This document shows, one piece after another, positions 1 through 9,321 of a stretch of DNA of 64,000 nt. Source of the DNA: Prevotella sp. (lineage in GTDB: Bacteria; Bacteroidota; Bacteroidia; Bacteroidales; Bacteroidaceae); NCBI GenBank assembly GCA_017619375.1, contig JAFZSL010000026.1, forward strand, positions 62,001-126,000. The letters are read 5' to 3'. Every line of letters starts with the position of its first letter. The stretch's first letter is position 1. A program made the position numbers and the translations under genes. Below the pieces are notes generated by a model. It made no database searches. It saw nothing but the letters and a program-made list of their open reading frames with translations, and had not been told where the DNA came from.

Positions 1-328
1 TGGTGGTGTTCAACTTGTCATCGCCATCTACAAATTGGATGTACTTGCCCTTGCAGGCTTCGATACCCAAGTTGCGGGCGGCACTGAGCCCGCGGTTGTT
101 TTGACGAATATAGATGATGTCCTCCAACTTGTCAGAGATGGCCTCCAAAGGACTCTCTTCCGACCCGTCGTCGATGAGCAGGATTTCCCGCTCTTCCTTG
201 TTGAGTGACAATGAAAGTATGCTATCCAAACACTCATTGAGCAAGGAAGGGGGCAGATTGTAAAAGGTGACGATGAAGCTGATCAAAGGCGGCTTCTCGA
301 CGGATGGATGAGACGGTGTAGTTTGCAT
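1..328 (-). CDS. Family 2 glycosyltransferase, N-terminal part (runs off left edge)
   Basis: Transfers a sugar from a nucleotide-sugar donor to a growing surface polysaccharide at the cytoplasmic face. The visible 109 residues show the GT-A start ISFIVTFYN, the nucleotide-binding LIDDGS, the RGLSAARNLG stretch and the VDGDD metal-binding motif, all in family order. The catalytic C-terminal half lies outside the window. The start is uncertain. The ATG at 328 overlaps the upstream glycosyltransferase by 46 bp, whereas a TTG at 286 overlaps its stop codon (TTGA) and would begin the protein right at ISFIVTFYN, the usual family start. Transcribed with the upstream glycosyltransferase. Confidence 0.85.
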   Translation of the reverse strand, partial: MQTTPSHPSVEKPPLISFIVTFYNLPPSLLNECLDSILSLSLNKEEREILLIDDGSEESPLEAISDKLEDIIYIRQNNRGLSAARNLGIEACKGKYIQFVDGDDKLNTT

Positions 329-1215
329 AGGTTCTTGATTCCAATTAATTGAAGCATTCGTAATTTCGCTCGTGACTTTACACCCATGCCCAATCCCCGA
401 ATGGAAGACGAGGTCAAGGGAGGGGTGGGGAGGATGGGGGCGTCGCAGGTGGCGGAGTAGGCGTCTAACTGAACGTTGAGGACATGTGCGTAGTATTCTG
501 TGAGATGGTTGGTGAGTCCGAGTCGATGGAGTTGGTTGACATGTGCCTCCAAGAGGTCGCGCAAGCCGTCTGCGCCGGGATTGTTGGTGATTCCATTGGG
601 ATTACTGGTGTAATAGTATATGCCTTCCTCGGTTGTGCAAATTCTTCGGGCGTGTTCGAGTAACAAGGGGAGTGTGTGCACATCCTCGAATTTGCGCCCT
701 TCGACAAATCTGACATGGTCGAACAAACTTCTGACAAACACCTTGTTGCATGCGTAGGAATGGCTGTATGCCCTGCCGCGAAGCCAGTAATCGCGCATGT
801 TGTCATAAGTGTTCACCCCAAACTTGAGCATGATTGCATCTTTGCCTCCAAAATGCCAATAGACGGGATATTCCAGAATGTCATGGTCGGGATGGGCTTC
901 CAAACGTGACATAAGAATCGAAAGGGTGTTCTCGCCGATGAAGTCGTCGCTGTCGATGAAGGTGATGTATTCGCCTTGCGCCACATCGATGCCGGCATTG
1001 CGGGCAGACGATAGTCCCCCGTTGGCCTTGTGGATGACTCGGATATGTGGATGATGCGAGGCATAATCGTCGCAAATGGCACCTGAACCATCAGGAGAAC
1101 CATCATCCACCAAGATCAATTCATAGTCGGAGAAGGATTGGCCCAACACACTATCCACACAACGGGAGAGTGTGTCTTCCACACGATATACCGGTACTAT
1201 GACGCTTAATTTCAT
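283..1215 (-). CDS. Family 2 glycosyltransferase
   Basis: A complete 310-residue glycosyltransferase with an N-terminal GT-A domain: SVIVPVY at 4-10, VDDGS at 36-40, GGLSSARNAG at 66-75 and the DSDD metal/nucleotide motif at 88-91. The C-terminal 150 residues are less conserved and probably bind the acceptor. It is expected to act at the inner membrane in exopolysaccharide or O-antigen assembly. The next glycosyltransferase overlaps its 3' end, so the two are co-transcribed. A flippase gene lies divergently upstream, which supports the polysaccharide role. Donor and acceptor sugars cannot be told from sequence. Confidence 0.9.
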   Translation of the reverse strand: MKLSVIVPVYRVEDTLSRCVDSVLGQSFSDYELILVDDGSPDGSGAICDDYASHHPHIRVIHKANGGLSSARNAGIDVAQGEYITFIDSDDFIGENTLSILMSRLEAHPDHDILEYPVYWHFGGKDAIMLKFGVNTYDNMRDYWLRGRAYSHSYACNKVFVRSLFDHVRFVEGRKFEDVHTLPLLLEHARRICTTEEGIYYYTSNPNGITNNPGADGLRDLLEAHVNQLHRLGLTNHLTEYYAHVLNVQLDAYSATCDAPILPTPPLTSSSIRGLGMGVKSRAKLRMLQLIGIKNLCKLHRLIHPSRSRL

Positions 1216-1219
1216 ATTG

Positions 1220-1259
1220 CAAAGATAGCATATATAATCCTATTTCCTGCGCAAAGTTA
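1220..1259 (-). promoter_or_regulatory. Two TAnnTTTG -7 boxes upstream of the glycosyltransferase
   Basis: On the minus strand TAACTTTG lies at 1259-1252 and TATCTTTG at 1227-1220. Both match the Bacteroidetes -7 consensus. The nearer box ends four bases before the ATG at 1215, so a transcript from it would have almost no leader. The farther box gives a normal short leader. No clear -33 TTTG is visible for either. Confidence 0.5.
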
Positions 1260-1459
1260 CGAAAAGTAGAGCGAAATGTAAAAGAAGTGAAGGTTTTTTA
1301 CCCTTTCGAGACTGGGTGACTTTGCGCTTCTGTGTAAAAAGCCAATTCAATAACAATGATTTTTATTCAACTGTCCCGTTCATGCATCTGTGTCTTTCGC
1401 TCTTTTAACGTATTTATATAATAAAATCTTTATTTTAACGTTAAGATAAGTGAACACAC

Positions 1460-2962
1460 ATGAAAAAGACGAAGAAGACCGACAGTTATTCGCATATCCT
1501 CAAATATACGGGCCTGTTTGGTGGTGTGCAAGGGGTGAACATCCTGGTGGGCATAGTTCGCAACAAGCTTGTTGCAACGATTCTGGGTCCTGCCGGCATG
1601 GGATTGATTTCCCTTTTCAACTCCACCATCAACCTTCTCGCCAATTCCACCAACCTCGGTATCTCCATGAGTGCCGTGAAAAACATATCAGAAGCTTACG
1701 ACAACAAAGACAAGACGAAGCTGGAACGCATGGTGAGGATGGTGCGTTCATGGTGTATCATCACAGGTTTTGCCGGCATGCTCCTTTGCATCGTTCTCAG
1801 CCACTTGCTCAGCAAATGGACGTTTGGATGGGGAGACCACACTTTGCACTTTGTCTTCCTTTCACCTATCGTGATGATAATGGCTGTCACAGGTGGAGAG
1901 ATGGCCATTCTCAAAGGGGTGAGGAGATTGAAAAACCTTGCTTCCATTTCGTTTTACAATGTATTAGCGGCGTTGGTGACTTCCGTGCCTCTCTACTATT
2001 TCTTTGGACAGAAAGCCATTGTCCCCTCGCTCGCTCTAATGGCATTCACCCAAATGGTGCTTACCATCTGGTACTCCTATCGTGTTTTCCCTTTCTCATA
2101 CACCAAGAATAGGGAAAGCCTGAACGAAGGGATGAGCATGGTGAGGCTTGGCATCGCCTTTGTCGTGGCCGGAATCCTTGGGAGCGGTGCAGAATTTGTC
2201 ATTCGCTCGTTTCTGAGCTACACTTCCTCACTCGACACGGTTGGATTGTACAGTGCGGGGTATATGATGACCATGGTTTATGCCGGCATGGTGTTTTCTG
2301 CCATGGAAACCGACTTCTTCCCCAGACTCTCTGCTTGTCACAGCCTTTCCACCACGAGCAGCACGGTTGTCAACAGGCAGATCGAGGTGTCTTTCCTCTT
2401 GGTCTCCCCCATGCTTGTGTTCTTCACCATCATGTTGCCCATCCTCATCCCCTTGTTGTATTCAGGAAAGTTTACGCCTGTGATTAACATGATGCAGGTG
2501 ACCGTGTTCGCCATGTATTTCAGAGCCATCAAACTACCTATTTCATATTTGCCTCTTGCAAAGGGAGACTCGAAGTCGTATCTCCTTCTGGAAGCCATCT
2601 ACGATGTCCTGCTGATGGCAGGAGTGGCATTGGCTTTCATCAAATGGGGATTGCTTGGTTGTGGCATCGCTATCACTGTTGTAGGTATTGTCGACTTCAT
2701 CATCATTTTGTTCTACGCTCGTTACAAGTATGGGTATCGGATGTCGTGCAGTGTCAGGGCATACGCCATGATGCAATTGCCATTCGGCATTCTCGCCTAT
2801 TTGGTCACCTTCATCCAAAACCCCTGGTGGTATTGGGGGCTTGGCATGCTCCTGGGGTGTGCCAGCCTGGTTACCTCCATCCTTATCTTGCGGCAGAAGA
2901 CCTCCTTGTGGCAGTCGCTCGTATCCAAAGTTAAAAAGCGATTCTCCCATGAGCAGGATTAG
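1460..2962 (+). CDS. Oligosaccharide flippase, Wzx type (O-antigen translocase)
   Basis: A 500-residue polytopic membrane protein of the polysaccharide transporter (MATE/MVF-like) family that flips undecaprenyl-linked repeat units to the periplasm. The N terminus (YTGLFGGVQGVNILVGIVRN, then KLVATILGPAGMGL) is typical of Bacteroidetes O-antigen translocases, and 12 or more hydrophobic segments can be seen, with a basic C-terminal tail. Its stop overlaps the following glycosyltransferase by 14 bp, indicating translational coupling. A weak -7 box (TGACTTTG, 1317-1324) is the only promoter candidate in the 244-bp divergent gap, which otherwise is AT-rich. Substrate unknown. Confidence 0.9.
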   Translation: MKKTKKTDSYSHILKYTGLFGGVQGVNILVGIVRNKLVATILGPAGMGLISLFNSTINLLANSTNLGISMSAVKNISEAYDNKDKTKLERMVRMVRSWCIITGFAGMLLCIVLSHLLSKWTFGWGDHTLHFVFLSPIVMIMAVTGGEMAILKGVRRLKNLASISFYNVLAALVTSVPLYYFFGQKAIVPSLALMAFTQMVLTIWYSYRVFPFSYTKNRESLNEGMSMVRLGIAFVVAGILGSGAEFVIRSFLSYTSSLDTVGLYSAGYMMTMVYAGMVFSAMETDFFPRLSACHSLSTTSSTVVNRQIEVSFLLVSPMLVFFTIMLPILIPLLYSGKFTPVINMMQVTVFAMYFRAIKLPISYLPLAKGDSKSYLLLEAIYDVLLMAGVALAFIKWGLLGCGIAITVVGIVDFIIILFYARYKYGYRMSCSVRAYAMMQLPFGILAYLVTFIQNPWWYWGLGMLLGCASLVTSILILRQKTSLWQSLVSKVKKRFSHEQD

Positions 2963-3932
2963 TGTCCTCGTTGCTGCATATAACAGTCAAGGCTTTCTTC
3001 AGCAATGTCTCGACTCCCTTCTCTCGCAAACATGGAAGGACATCCAGGTGATTTGCGTGGACGATGCCTCCACAGATTCCACCCCCGATATACTCGACCG
3101 CTTCGCTGCAAGTGACGACCGCGTGGTGGTGAAACATCTGCAACGGAACGTGGGTCAGGCCAAGGCGCGCAACATCGCACTGCAGATGGCCGACGGAGAT
3201 TATGTATGCATGCTCGATAGCGATGATTGGTTTGGTGTCGAAGCCTTGGAAAGTGCGGCAACAGTTCTTGATTCATATCCGGCGACCGACTGCGTGTTGT
3301 TCCAAGTGGAACAATTCTTCCCGGATGGGACCGTACGTCATTATCCCATGCCGTCATTCACCACACTTACCGGTCAAGAGGCATTCGAGGCCAGCCTGAC
3401 GTGGGCCGTCCATGGATTATACATGGTGAGAACGGACATCCACAAACGTTTTCCTTTCGATGACAGTTCGCATGCTTACAGCGATGACAACACGACAAGG
3501 ATTCACTATCTGCACGCCCGGGAGGTGAGACAATGCAAGGGAGTGTATCATTACCGTCAACATCCCGACTCGGTCACCCATCAGGTTAGCGCACGACGTT
3601 TCGATTACTTGAAGGCCAACGAGAGCATGCGAAGACAGATGGAGGATGCTGGCGTGGAAGAGAGGCTGCTCGATGTCTATGAACGTGAGAGATGGATCAA
3701 TCTCATCGCTACCTATATGTTTTATTTCCATAACCGCAAGTCTCTATCTCCAGAAGACCGCCATAATGGATTGAAAGAGATGAAAAGGATATGGAGAACC
3801 ATTGAGACAAGGAGGTTGCCTCTCGCCCTTCGTCTGAAACCCGGCTATATGCCCCTAAGGCCTTTCTGGGATTTCTTCCGCATGCAAGAAGAGGTTTATT
3901 TCACACTAAGAAAACTTTTCAAGGGTGTATAA
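2949..3932 (+). CDS. Family 2 glycosyltransferase
   Basis: A 327-residue glycosyltransferase starting at the ATG at 2949, inside the end of the flippase gene. This start puts the family opening ISVLVAAYN at residue 4; an in-frame upstream extension is ruled out because it lies within flippase coding sequence. Motifs are VDDAS at 37-41, a GQAKARN stretch near 70 and DSDD at 90-93. The C-terminal half is rich in basic and aromatic residues (PGYMPLRPFW). Like its neighbours it probably adds one sugar of a surface glycan. An imperfect hairpin follows the stop. Confidence 0.9.
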   Translation: MSRISVLVAAYNSQGFLQQCLDSLLSQTWKDIQVICVDDASTDSTPDILDRFAASDDRVVVKHLQRNVGQAKARNIALQMADGDYVCMLDSDDWFGVEALESAATVLDSYPATDCVLFQVEQFFPDGTVRHYPMPSFTTLTGQEAFEASLTWAVHGLYMVRTDIHKRFPFDDSSHAYSDDNTTRIHYLHAREVRQCKGVYHYRQHPDSVTHQVSARRFDYLKANESMRRQMEDAGVEERLLDVYERERWINLIATYMFYFHNRKSLSPEDRHNGLKEMKRIWRTIETRRLPLALRLKPGYMPLRPFWDFFRMQEEVYFTLRKLFKGV

Positions 3933-3936
3933 ACAC

Positions 3937-3963
3937 CTGATGTCCACTTGGGGTGGTCATCAG
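3937..3963. terminator. Hairpin between convergent genes
   Basis: CTGATG-t-CCAC pairs with GTGG-t-CATCAG around a five-base loop. It sits between the plus-strand glycosyltransferase and the minus-strand outer-membrane protein. No strong T run follows, so a terminator role is inferred from position. Confidence 0.45.
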
Positions 3964-4021
3964 ATGAAAGTGCCGTATAGAAGGAAACTCCTCAACCAGT
4001 GGAAAGAGGACGACAAATCCG

Positions 4022-4666
4022 TCAGAAGTAGCAGGTGAGAAAATAACCTATTCGTGCTTTATCGTCGCCCAGGTTGCGCTTGCCGTCGATGGAATCGTAG
4101 AAAGGCCTATTGACATAGTGCTTGTAATATAAGCCGAAGTCTGCCACACGGCATTTCCATCCTATCATGGGCATGACGGCGAAGGTGCTGGAGTGCAAGG
4201 CTTTTTCTTCGGGATAGAGATGCTTGAGCACACCGCCCTCATGAGCCTTGAAGCCATACTCTGCACCGCAGGCGATGTAGAATTTAGTCTGCTTGCTTGT
4301 AGGAAAAAGATGTAGTCTCGCCGTGACAGGGATGACCACTTGCCCTCCTGCTGACACTACGCCAAGGCCGTTGTTCTCCCCGTCGGGTCGTGGGTCGCCT
4401 GCAAGATATTCTATGAACTCCACACCTGCGGTGAAGCTCATCACATCTTTATGGCGACCGAAGTTCATTATCAGACCTAACCCCACACCGGCGGCTCTTT
4501 TATAGAAATCACCTGTGTGGTGGAGTCCAAAGGTCACAAACGGTTCCTTGTAAGTGTTGTTTTTCTTCTGTTGTTGAGAGGACGTGGCATCGGAGTCGGT
4601 GCCTTGCCATTGTGCAGCCATATGAAGCGGCACGAGAAGAAGGATGAATATGAATAACTTTTTCAT
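4022..4666 (-). CDS. Putative outer-membrane beta-barrel protein
   Basis: A 214-residue protein with a signal peptide ending near AAQ at 17-19. It shows alternating hydrophobic/aromatic strands (FVTFGLHHTG, VGLGLIMNFG, FYIACGAEYGF, DFGLYYKHYV) and a terminal phenylalanine (YFLTCYF), the usual C-terminal signature recognised by the BAM complex. This points to a small 8-10-stranded outer-membrane barrel. No specific family is recognised. It stands alone with its own promoter. An unrelated barrel of similar size lies at 55337-56038. Confidence 0.7.
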   Translation of the reverse strand: MKKLFIFILLLVPLHMAAQWQGTDSDATSSQQQKKNNTYKEPFVTFGLHHTGDFYKRAAGVGLGLIMNFGRHKDVMSFTAGVEFIEYLAGDPRPDGENNGLGVVSAGGQVVIPVTARLHLFPTSKQTKFYIACGAEYGFKAHEGGVLKHLYPEEKALHSSTFAVMPMIGWKCRVADFGLYYKHYVNRPFYDSIDGKRNLGDDKARIGYFLTCYF

Positions 4667-4776
4667 GGGGAGTGTATGGTTGTTGGGGTGAGAGTTTCTA
4701 CTTTACGAACGAACTGAAGCTATGATTATTATTATATAAAATAAGATGCAGGTTTGCAACACTGGGATTGACCTTG

Positions 4777-4807
4777 CAAAGGTAGTGAAAAGAGTATGAA
4801 ATCCAAA
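4777..4807 (-). promoter_or_regulatory. Promoter of the outer-membrane protein gene
   Basis: TTTG (4807-4804), a 19-nt spacer and TACCTTTG (4784-4777) on the minus strand: a full match to the Bacteroidetes housekeeping promoter. The expected leader is about 100 nt. Confidence 0.7.
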
Positions 4808-4952
4808 AGGATAGGGACGTTTTTTCAAATAGTGACGCATCGTCATTGACAATTCATTTTTCATAGGCCCAAAGCTACATGTGTGATACAACTTCATTTC
4901 CCTTCCTCCATCTTGCTTTTCAATTCACATTTTTCAATTTTTCATCTATTTT

Positions 4953-4984
4953 TTTGCTTTTCACCTGCTTTTTGCGTAATTTTG
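4953..4984 (+). promoter_or_regulatory. Promoter of the fur-purA-hisS run
   Basis: TTTG at 4953-4956, a 20-nt spacer, and TAATTTTG at 4977-4984. The start codon is 33 nt downstream, so the leader is short. Confidence 0.7.
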
Positions 4985-5017
4985 CAAACCGCAAGCAACA
5001 CCCACACCCACACATTG

Positions 5018-5500
5018 ATGGATGACATTATTTTGCAGAGAGTAAGGCTCATTCTCACCAACTATTTGGAAGAGAACAATTGCAGGAAGACCCCGGAAAG
5101 GTTTGCCATACTCGATGCCATATACAGTATGAACGGGCATTTCACATTGGAGGAACTTAGCACCAAGATGGAGCAGGACTTCTTCAGGGTGAGTCGTGCA
5201 ACCCTCTACAATGCCATACATCTCTTCATCAAATTAAGACTCTTGGTCAGACACAATTTCCAACAAGAAACACGCTATGAGGCCAGTTTTCACAATGACA
5301 ACCATTGTCACCAAATATGCACCATTTGTGAAAAGGTCAAGGAAGTGCCGGCTGCATTGGCTTATGATGCCATCCAGAACATAAAGATGAAGAGATTCCA
5401 TCCAATGGGCTACTCTCTTTACATCTACGGGGTGTGCAGCTCATGCCAAACCAAGATCAACAGGGCAAAGAACAAGAAGAAATCAAACAAAACCAAATAA
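5018..5500 (+). CDS. Fur/PerR-family metal-dependent transcriptional repressor
   Basis: A 160-residue regulator with the Fur layout: an N-terminal winged helix whose recognition helix lies near 57-72 (RVSRATLYNAIHLF), and a C-terminal dimerisation domain with two CxxC pairs (C101/C104 and C140/C143) that would hold structural zinc. The HNDNHCH segment before the first pair supplies regulatory-metal ligands. The ATG at 5018 was chosen because the promoter box lies just upstream and the preceding in-frame codons resemble low-complexity non-coding sequence. The tail is very basic (KNKKKSNKTK). It is 11 bp from purA. Whether it senses iron, peroxide or zinc cannot be decided. Confidence 0.85.
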   Translation: MDDIILQRVRLILTNYLEENNCRKTPERFAILDAIYSMNGHFTLEELSTKMEQDFFRVSRATLYNAIHLFIKLRLLVRHNFQQETRYEASFHNDNHCHQICTICEKVKEVPAALAYDAIQNIKMKRFHPMGYSLYIYGVCSSCQTKINRAKNKKKSNKTK

Positions 5501-5511
5501 TAATCCTAAAA

Positions 5512-6786
5512 ATGAACAAAGGAAAAGTAGATGTGCTCCTTGGACTCCAATGGGGCGATGAAGGTAAAGGAAAGGTAGTTGACGTGCTCACACCGAATTA
5601 CGACGTGGTGGCAAGGTTCCAAGGAGGGCCAAATGCAGGACACACGCTCGAATTCGAAGGACAGAAATACGTGCTTAGAAGCATACCGTCGGGAATCTTC
5701 CAAGGTGGAAAGGTCAACATCATAGGAAACGGGGTGGTGCTTGCCCCTGACCTCTTCATGGACGAGGCCAAAGACCTCGAAAAAAGCGGTCACAACTTGA
5801 AAGACAGACTCTACGTTTCCAAAAAGGCACACCTCATCATGCCTACACACCGTGTGCTTGACGCAGCACTTGAGGCCGCCAAAGGCAAGAGCAAGGTGGG
5901 AACGACAGGAAAAGGCATTGGTCCCACTTATACCGACAAAGTATCAAGAAATGGACTGAGAGTCGGCGACATCTTCGACAACTTTGAGAAAAAATACGCC
6001 GAACACAAAGCACGGCATGAACAGATGCTCCGCAACCTCGGATTCGAAGACTATGACATCAAGGACGTGGAGGAAAAATGGATGGAAGGCATAAAATATC
6101 TCAAGCAGTTCCACATCGTGGACAGCGAACATTTCATCAACAAACTCCTCAAGGAAGGCAGGAGCATCTTGTGCGAAGGTGCACAAGGCACCATGCTCGA
6201 TGTTGACTTCGGTAGCTACCCATTCGTCACCTCTTCCAACACCATCTGCGCTGGTGCTTGTACCGGACTGGGCATAGGCCCCAATAAAATCGGGGATGTC
6301 TATGGCATCATGAAGGCCTATTGCACACGAGTGGGAGCGGGACCTTTCCCTACCGAACTCTTCGATTCCACAGGCGATACCATCCGGCAGCTGGGACATG
6401 AGTATGGAGCGGTGACGGGACGTGAACGCAGATGCGGATGGATAGACCTCGTTGCACTCAGATACGCCATCATGGTCAACGGCGTCACTCAACTCATCAT
6501 GATGAAAAGCGACGTGCTGGATGGTTTCGATACCATCAAGGCCTGCGTGGCTTATAAAAAGGACGGTGTAAAGACCGAGGATTTCCCCTATGACATTGAG
6601 ATGAATTTAGAGCCCGTATATGTGGAACTGCCCGGGTGGAAAACAGACATGACGAGAATGACATCAGAAAGTCAATTCCCTGATAATTTCAATGCCTATG
6701 TGAAATTCTTGGAAGAACATCTCGACACACCCATCAAGATCATCTCCATAGGTCCTGACAGAGAACAAACCATCATAAGAAAATAA
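5512..6786 (+). CDS. purA: Adenylosuccinate synthase
   Basis: Catalyses GTP-dependent formation of adenylosuccinate from IMP and aspartate, the committed step to AMP. The 424-residue protein carries the P-loop-like GDEGKGK at 15-21, the GPTYTDK IMP-loop region and [11 protein letters not shown], and has the usual family length. The ATG at 5512 begins the protein at [16 protein letters not shown]; an upstream in-frame extension falls inside the end of fur and is rejected. Sits 11 bp after fur and 17 bp before hisS, so the three are likely one operon. Confidence 0.97.
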   Translation: MNKGKVDVLLGLQWGDEGKGKVVDVLTPNYDVVARFQGGPNAGHTLEFEGQKYVLRSIPSGIFQGGKVNIIGNGVVLAPDLFMDEAKDLEKSGHNLKDRLYVSKKAHLIMPTHRVLDAALEAAKGKSKVGTTGKGIGPTYTDKVSRNGLRVGDIFDNFEKKYAEHKARHEQMLRNLGFEDYDIKDVEEKWMEGIKYLKQFHIVDSEHFINKLLKEGRSILCEGAQGTMLDVDFGSYPFVTSSNTICAGACTGLGIGPNKIGDVYGIMKAYCTRVGAGPFPTELFDSTGDTIRQLGHEYGAVTGRERRCGWIDLVALRYAIMVNGVTQLIMMKSDVLDGFDTIKACVAYKKDGVKTEDFPYDIEMNLEPVYVELPGWKTDMTRMTSESQFPDNFNAYVKFLEEHLDTPIKIISIGPDREQTIIRK

Positions 6787-6803
6787 CAATCACTTACAGC
6801 ATC

Positions 6804-8168
6804 ATGGCACAAAAACCATCCATCCCCAAAGGGACACGCGACTTCACACCAAACGAGATGGCCAAGCGCAACTACATCTTCAACACCATACGTGAGGTGT
6901 ATGCCTTGTACGGTTTCCAGCAAATAGAGACTCCTGCCTTGGAAACATTGCATACGCTTCTTGGCAAATATGGTGAAGAAGGAGACAAACTCATCTATAA
7001 GGTGCTCAATTCCGGTGATTTCATCGGAAACGTCACAGACGATGAATGGAAAGAGCGCAATCTGCCTCACCTCGCTGCAAAGTTTTGCGAAAAAGGACTC
7101 AGATACGACCTCACCGTGCCTTTCGCCAGATTCGTGGTGATGCATCGCGACCAACTCCAACTGCCTTTCAAAAGATACCAGATACAACCCGTGTGGCGGG
7201 CCGACAGGCCAGCTAAAGGACGGTACCGCGAATTCTACCAGTGCGACGCCGACATCGTTGGCAGTGATTCGCTCCTAAATGAAGTGGAGCTCATCCAAAT
7301 CATGGACAAGGTGTTCACCAATTTTGGGGTGAGAGTGGCCATCAAGGTCAACAACCGCAAGATTCTCACCGGTATAGCAGAAATCATAGGAGAAGCCGAC
7401 AAGATTGTTGACATCACCACTGCCATCGACAAACTGGATAAGATAGGTATAAAGGGAGTGAATGCCGAACTCGTGGATCGTGGCATCAAGGAAGAATCCA
7501 TCGAAAAGATACAACCCATCATAGCCATGTCAGGCTCCAACGAAGAGAAACTCGACACCATCGCCACGCTGCTGGCAGACTCTGAGACAGGAATGAAAGG
7601 AGTGGAGGAGGTGCGCACCATTTTCAATCTGCTCCAACTTGACGAAATCCACAACCAGGTGGAACTCGATCTCACACTGGCCAGAGGGCTCAACTACTAC
7701 ACAGGCGCCATCTTCGAGGTCAAGGCACTCGACGTGCAGATGGGAAGCATCACCGGAGGAGGACGTTACGACAACCTCACTGGCATCTTCGGAATGCCGG
7801 GACTCAGCGGAGTGGGCATCTCCTTCGGCGCCGACCGCATATATGACGTGCTCAACACGCTTGACTTGTATCCCAAGGAGGCGGTGAAAGCCACCGAGGT
7901 GCTCTTCATCAACTTCGGTGAAAAGGAAACTGCTTATTGCATCCCCATCGCAGGGAAATGCAGGGCTGCCGGCATCAGTTGTGAAATCTATCCCGACAAG
8001 GCGAAGATGAAGAAGCAAATGACCTATGCCAACGCCAAGGGCATGCGTTTCGTCGTCATGACGGGAGAGGATGAGATGCAACAGCAGAAAGTCACCGTCA
8101 AGAACATGGAAACAGGAGAGCAGAAAACGGTTTCCACGGAGGAAATGCTACAAATCATAAAGCCTTAA
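6804..8168 (+). CDS. hisS: Histidyl-tRNA synthetase
   Basis: A class II aminoacyl-tRNA synthetase of 454 residues charging tRNA-His. It opens with the family start [12 protein letters not shown], has motif 2 around RAERPAK-type [13 protein letters not shown] (here [17 protein letters not shown]), the histidine-binding [10 protein letters not shown] and motif 3 [15 protein letters not shown], followed by the C-terminal anticodon-binding domain. Last gene of the fur-purA-hisS run; a GC-rich hairpin follows the stop. Confidence 0.97.
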   Translation: MAQKPSIPKGTRDFTPNEMAKRNYIFNTIREVYALYGFQQIETPALETLHTLLGKYGEEGDKLIYKVLNSGDFIGNVTDDEWKERNLPHLAAKFCEKGLRYDLTVPFARFVVMHRDQLQLPFKRYQIQPVWRADRPAKGRYREFYQCDADIVGSDSLLNEVELIQIMDKVFTNFGVRVAIKVNNRKILTGIAEIIGEADKIVDITTAIDKLDKIGIKGVNAELVDRGIKEESIEKIQPIIAMSGSNEEKLDTIATLLADSETGMKGVEEVRTIFNLLQLDEIHNQVELDLTLARGLNYYTGAIFEVKALDVQMGSITGGGRYDNLTGIFGMPGLSGVGISFGADRIYDVLNTLDLYPKEAVKATEVLFINFGEKETAYCIPIAGKCRAAGISCEIYPDKAKMKKQMTYANAKGMRFVVMTGEDEMQQQKVTVKNMETGEQKTVSTEEMLQIIKP

Positions 8169-8182
8169 GACAATGTTGAAGA

Positions 8183-8207
8183 CTGGCGTGGCATCTTGCC
8201 GCGCCAG
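8183..8207 (+). terminator. Hairpin after hisS
   Basis: CTGGCGTGGC pairs with GCCGCGCCAG (one G-T pair) around a five-base loop, 15 nt after the hisS stop. No T run follows, so it may be an inefficient terminator or an RNA-stabilising hairpin. Confidence 0.5.
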
Positions 8208-8232
8208 TTCATAACCTGCCTACACTTCCAAA

Positions 8233-9237
8233 ATGAGAAAACAATCTCTACTATTCCTCCTCATAGCCGGATTGGCTATAGTCTTCGCTGCCGCTCGCAA
8301 GGAAAAGACCACCATTTTTATGATAGGTGACTCCACTATGGCCAACAAACCCATTGACAATGAACAGCCGGAAAGAGGGTGGGGGATGGCCTTGCAAGGT
8401 TTTTTCACGGATGACATCGTTGTTGACAACCATGCCGTAAACGGACGTTCGTCCAAGAGTTTCATCGACGAGGGAAGATGGGAAAAGGTGCTCCAAAAAA
8501 TCACCCCCGGTGACTATGTCATCATACAATTCGGTCATAATGACGAGAAACCCAAAGAGGATAGGCATACCGACCCAGGGACGACATTTGATGCCAATCT
8601 CACCAAATTCGTCGTGGAGACCAGGGATAAAGGCGGCATACCCATCTTGTGCAACGCCGTGGTGAGAAGGAATTTTCAAAATCAGGTTCCACAAAACGAT
8701 GATGATGAGAAACTCCGCGATACGGAGTATATAGGTGAGAAAAAATCAGAGGGTGACGTGTTGGTGGACACCCATGGCGACTATCGCATCGCTCCCAGGA
8801 ATGTGGCGGAAGCCCTTCAAGTTCCTTTCATTGATGCCAACGCCATCACGCACGAACTGGAGCAAGGCTTGGGTGTCGAGGGGTCGAAAAAACTACATAT
8901 GTGGTTCAAGCCAGGAGAAAATCCGTCGATTCCCAAGGGACGTGAGGACAACACCCATTATAATGTTTATGGTGCGCATGTTGTTGCTGGTCTGTTGGTA
9001 GATGAGATAGCCAAGCAAGTTCCTGCACTCAAAAAACATGTCCGACACTATGATTTCATTGTAGCCAAGGACGGACACGGTAATTATATGGATCTTCAAA
9101 AAGCCGTAGATGAGGCACCGGTGGGAAAGAAAACCACCATCAGAATCCTTAACGGAGAATGGGGGAAACCTGTCATTCCCAAGAACAAGAAAATCAAATT
9201 CTCCGTCTCTGAAAATGCAAAATTGTCAAAACGATGA
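8233..9237 (+). CDS. Rhamnogalacturonan acetylesterase-like protein with a truncated pectinesterase module
   Basis: A secreted 334-residue protein. A signal peptide (about residues 1-21) is followed by an SGNH/GDSL domain of carbohydrate esterase family 12 type: GDS at 32-34 (catalytic Ser34), GHND at 101-104, and DNTH at 239-242 supplying Asp239/His242. It should remove acetyl groups from pectic rhamnogalacturonan in the periplasm or at the surface. From residue 272 on, YDFIVAKDGHGNYMDLQKA resembles the first strand of pectin methylesterase (CE8), but only about 60 residues remain before the stop, where a full CE8 module needs about 300. No continuation is found in other frames downstream. 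The product is therefore probably a truncated bifunctional esterase. Confidence 0.85.
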   Translation: MRKQSLLFLLIAGLAIVFAAARKEKTTIFMIGDSTMANKPIDNEQPERGWGMALQGFFTDDIVVDNHAVNGRSSKSFIDEGRWEKVLQKITPGDYVIIQFGHNDEKPKEDRHTDPGTTFDANLTKFVVETRDKGGIPILCNAVVRRNFQNQVPQNDDDEKLRDTEYIGEKKSEGDVLVDTHGDYRIAPRNVAEALQVPFIDANAITHELEQGLGVEGSKKLHMWFKPGENPSIPKGREDNTHYNVYGAHVVAGLLVDEIAKQVPALKKHVRHYDFIVAKDGHGNYMDLQKAVDEAPVGKKTTIRILNGEWGKPVIPKNKKIKFSVSENAKLSKR

Positions 9238-9321
9238 TGCCAGGGATGGTCATGCTTTTCTAATGGCCGTAATCATGAAAATCACAAAAAGCGTTTTTCC
9301 TGAATTTATTCAAAGAAAAAA

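Larger units (their letters stand above)
4667..5017. other. Divergent intergenic region with two promoters
   Basis: The 351-bp gap holds a minus-strand promoter for the barrel gene and a plus-strand promoter for the fur-purA-hisS run, described separately. It is AT-rich and no other gene or RNA was recognised. Confidence 0.6.

Noticed and set aside
4883..5017. Earlier start for the Fur-family protein
   Set aside because: The 45 extra residues span the promoter and read as a hydrophobic/Thr-His stretch unlike Fur N termini.
5434..5511. Earlier start for purA inside fur
   Set aside because: Overlaps fur coding sequence and adds residues not found in the conserved N terminus.
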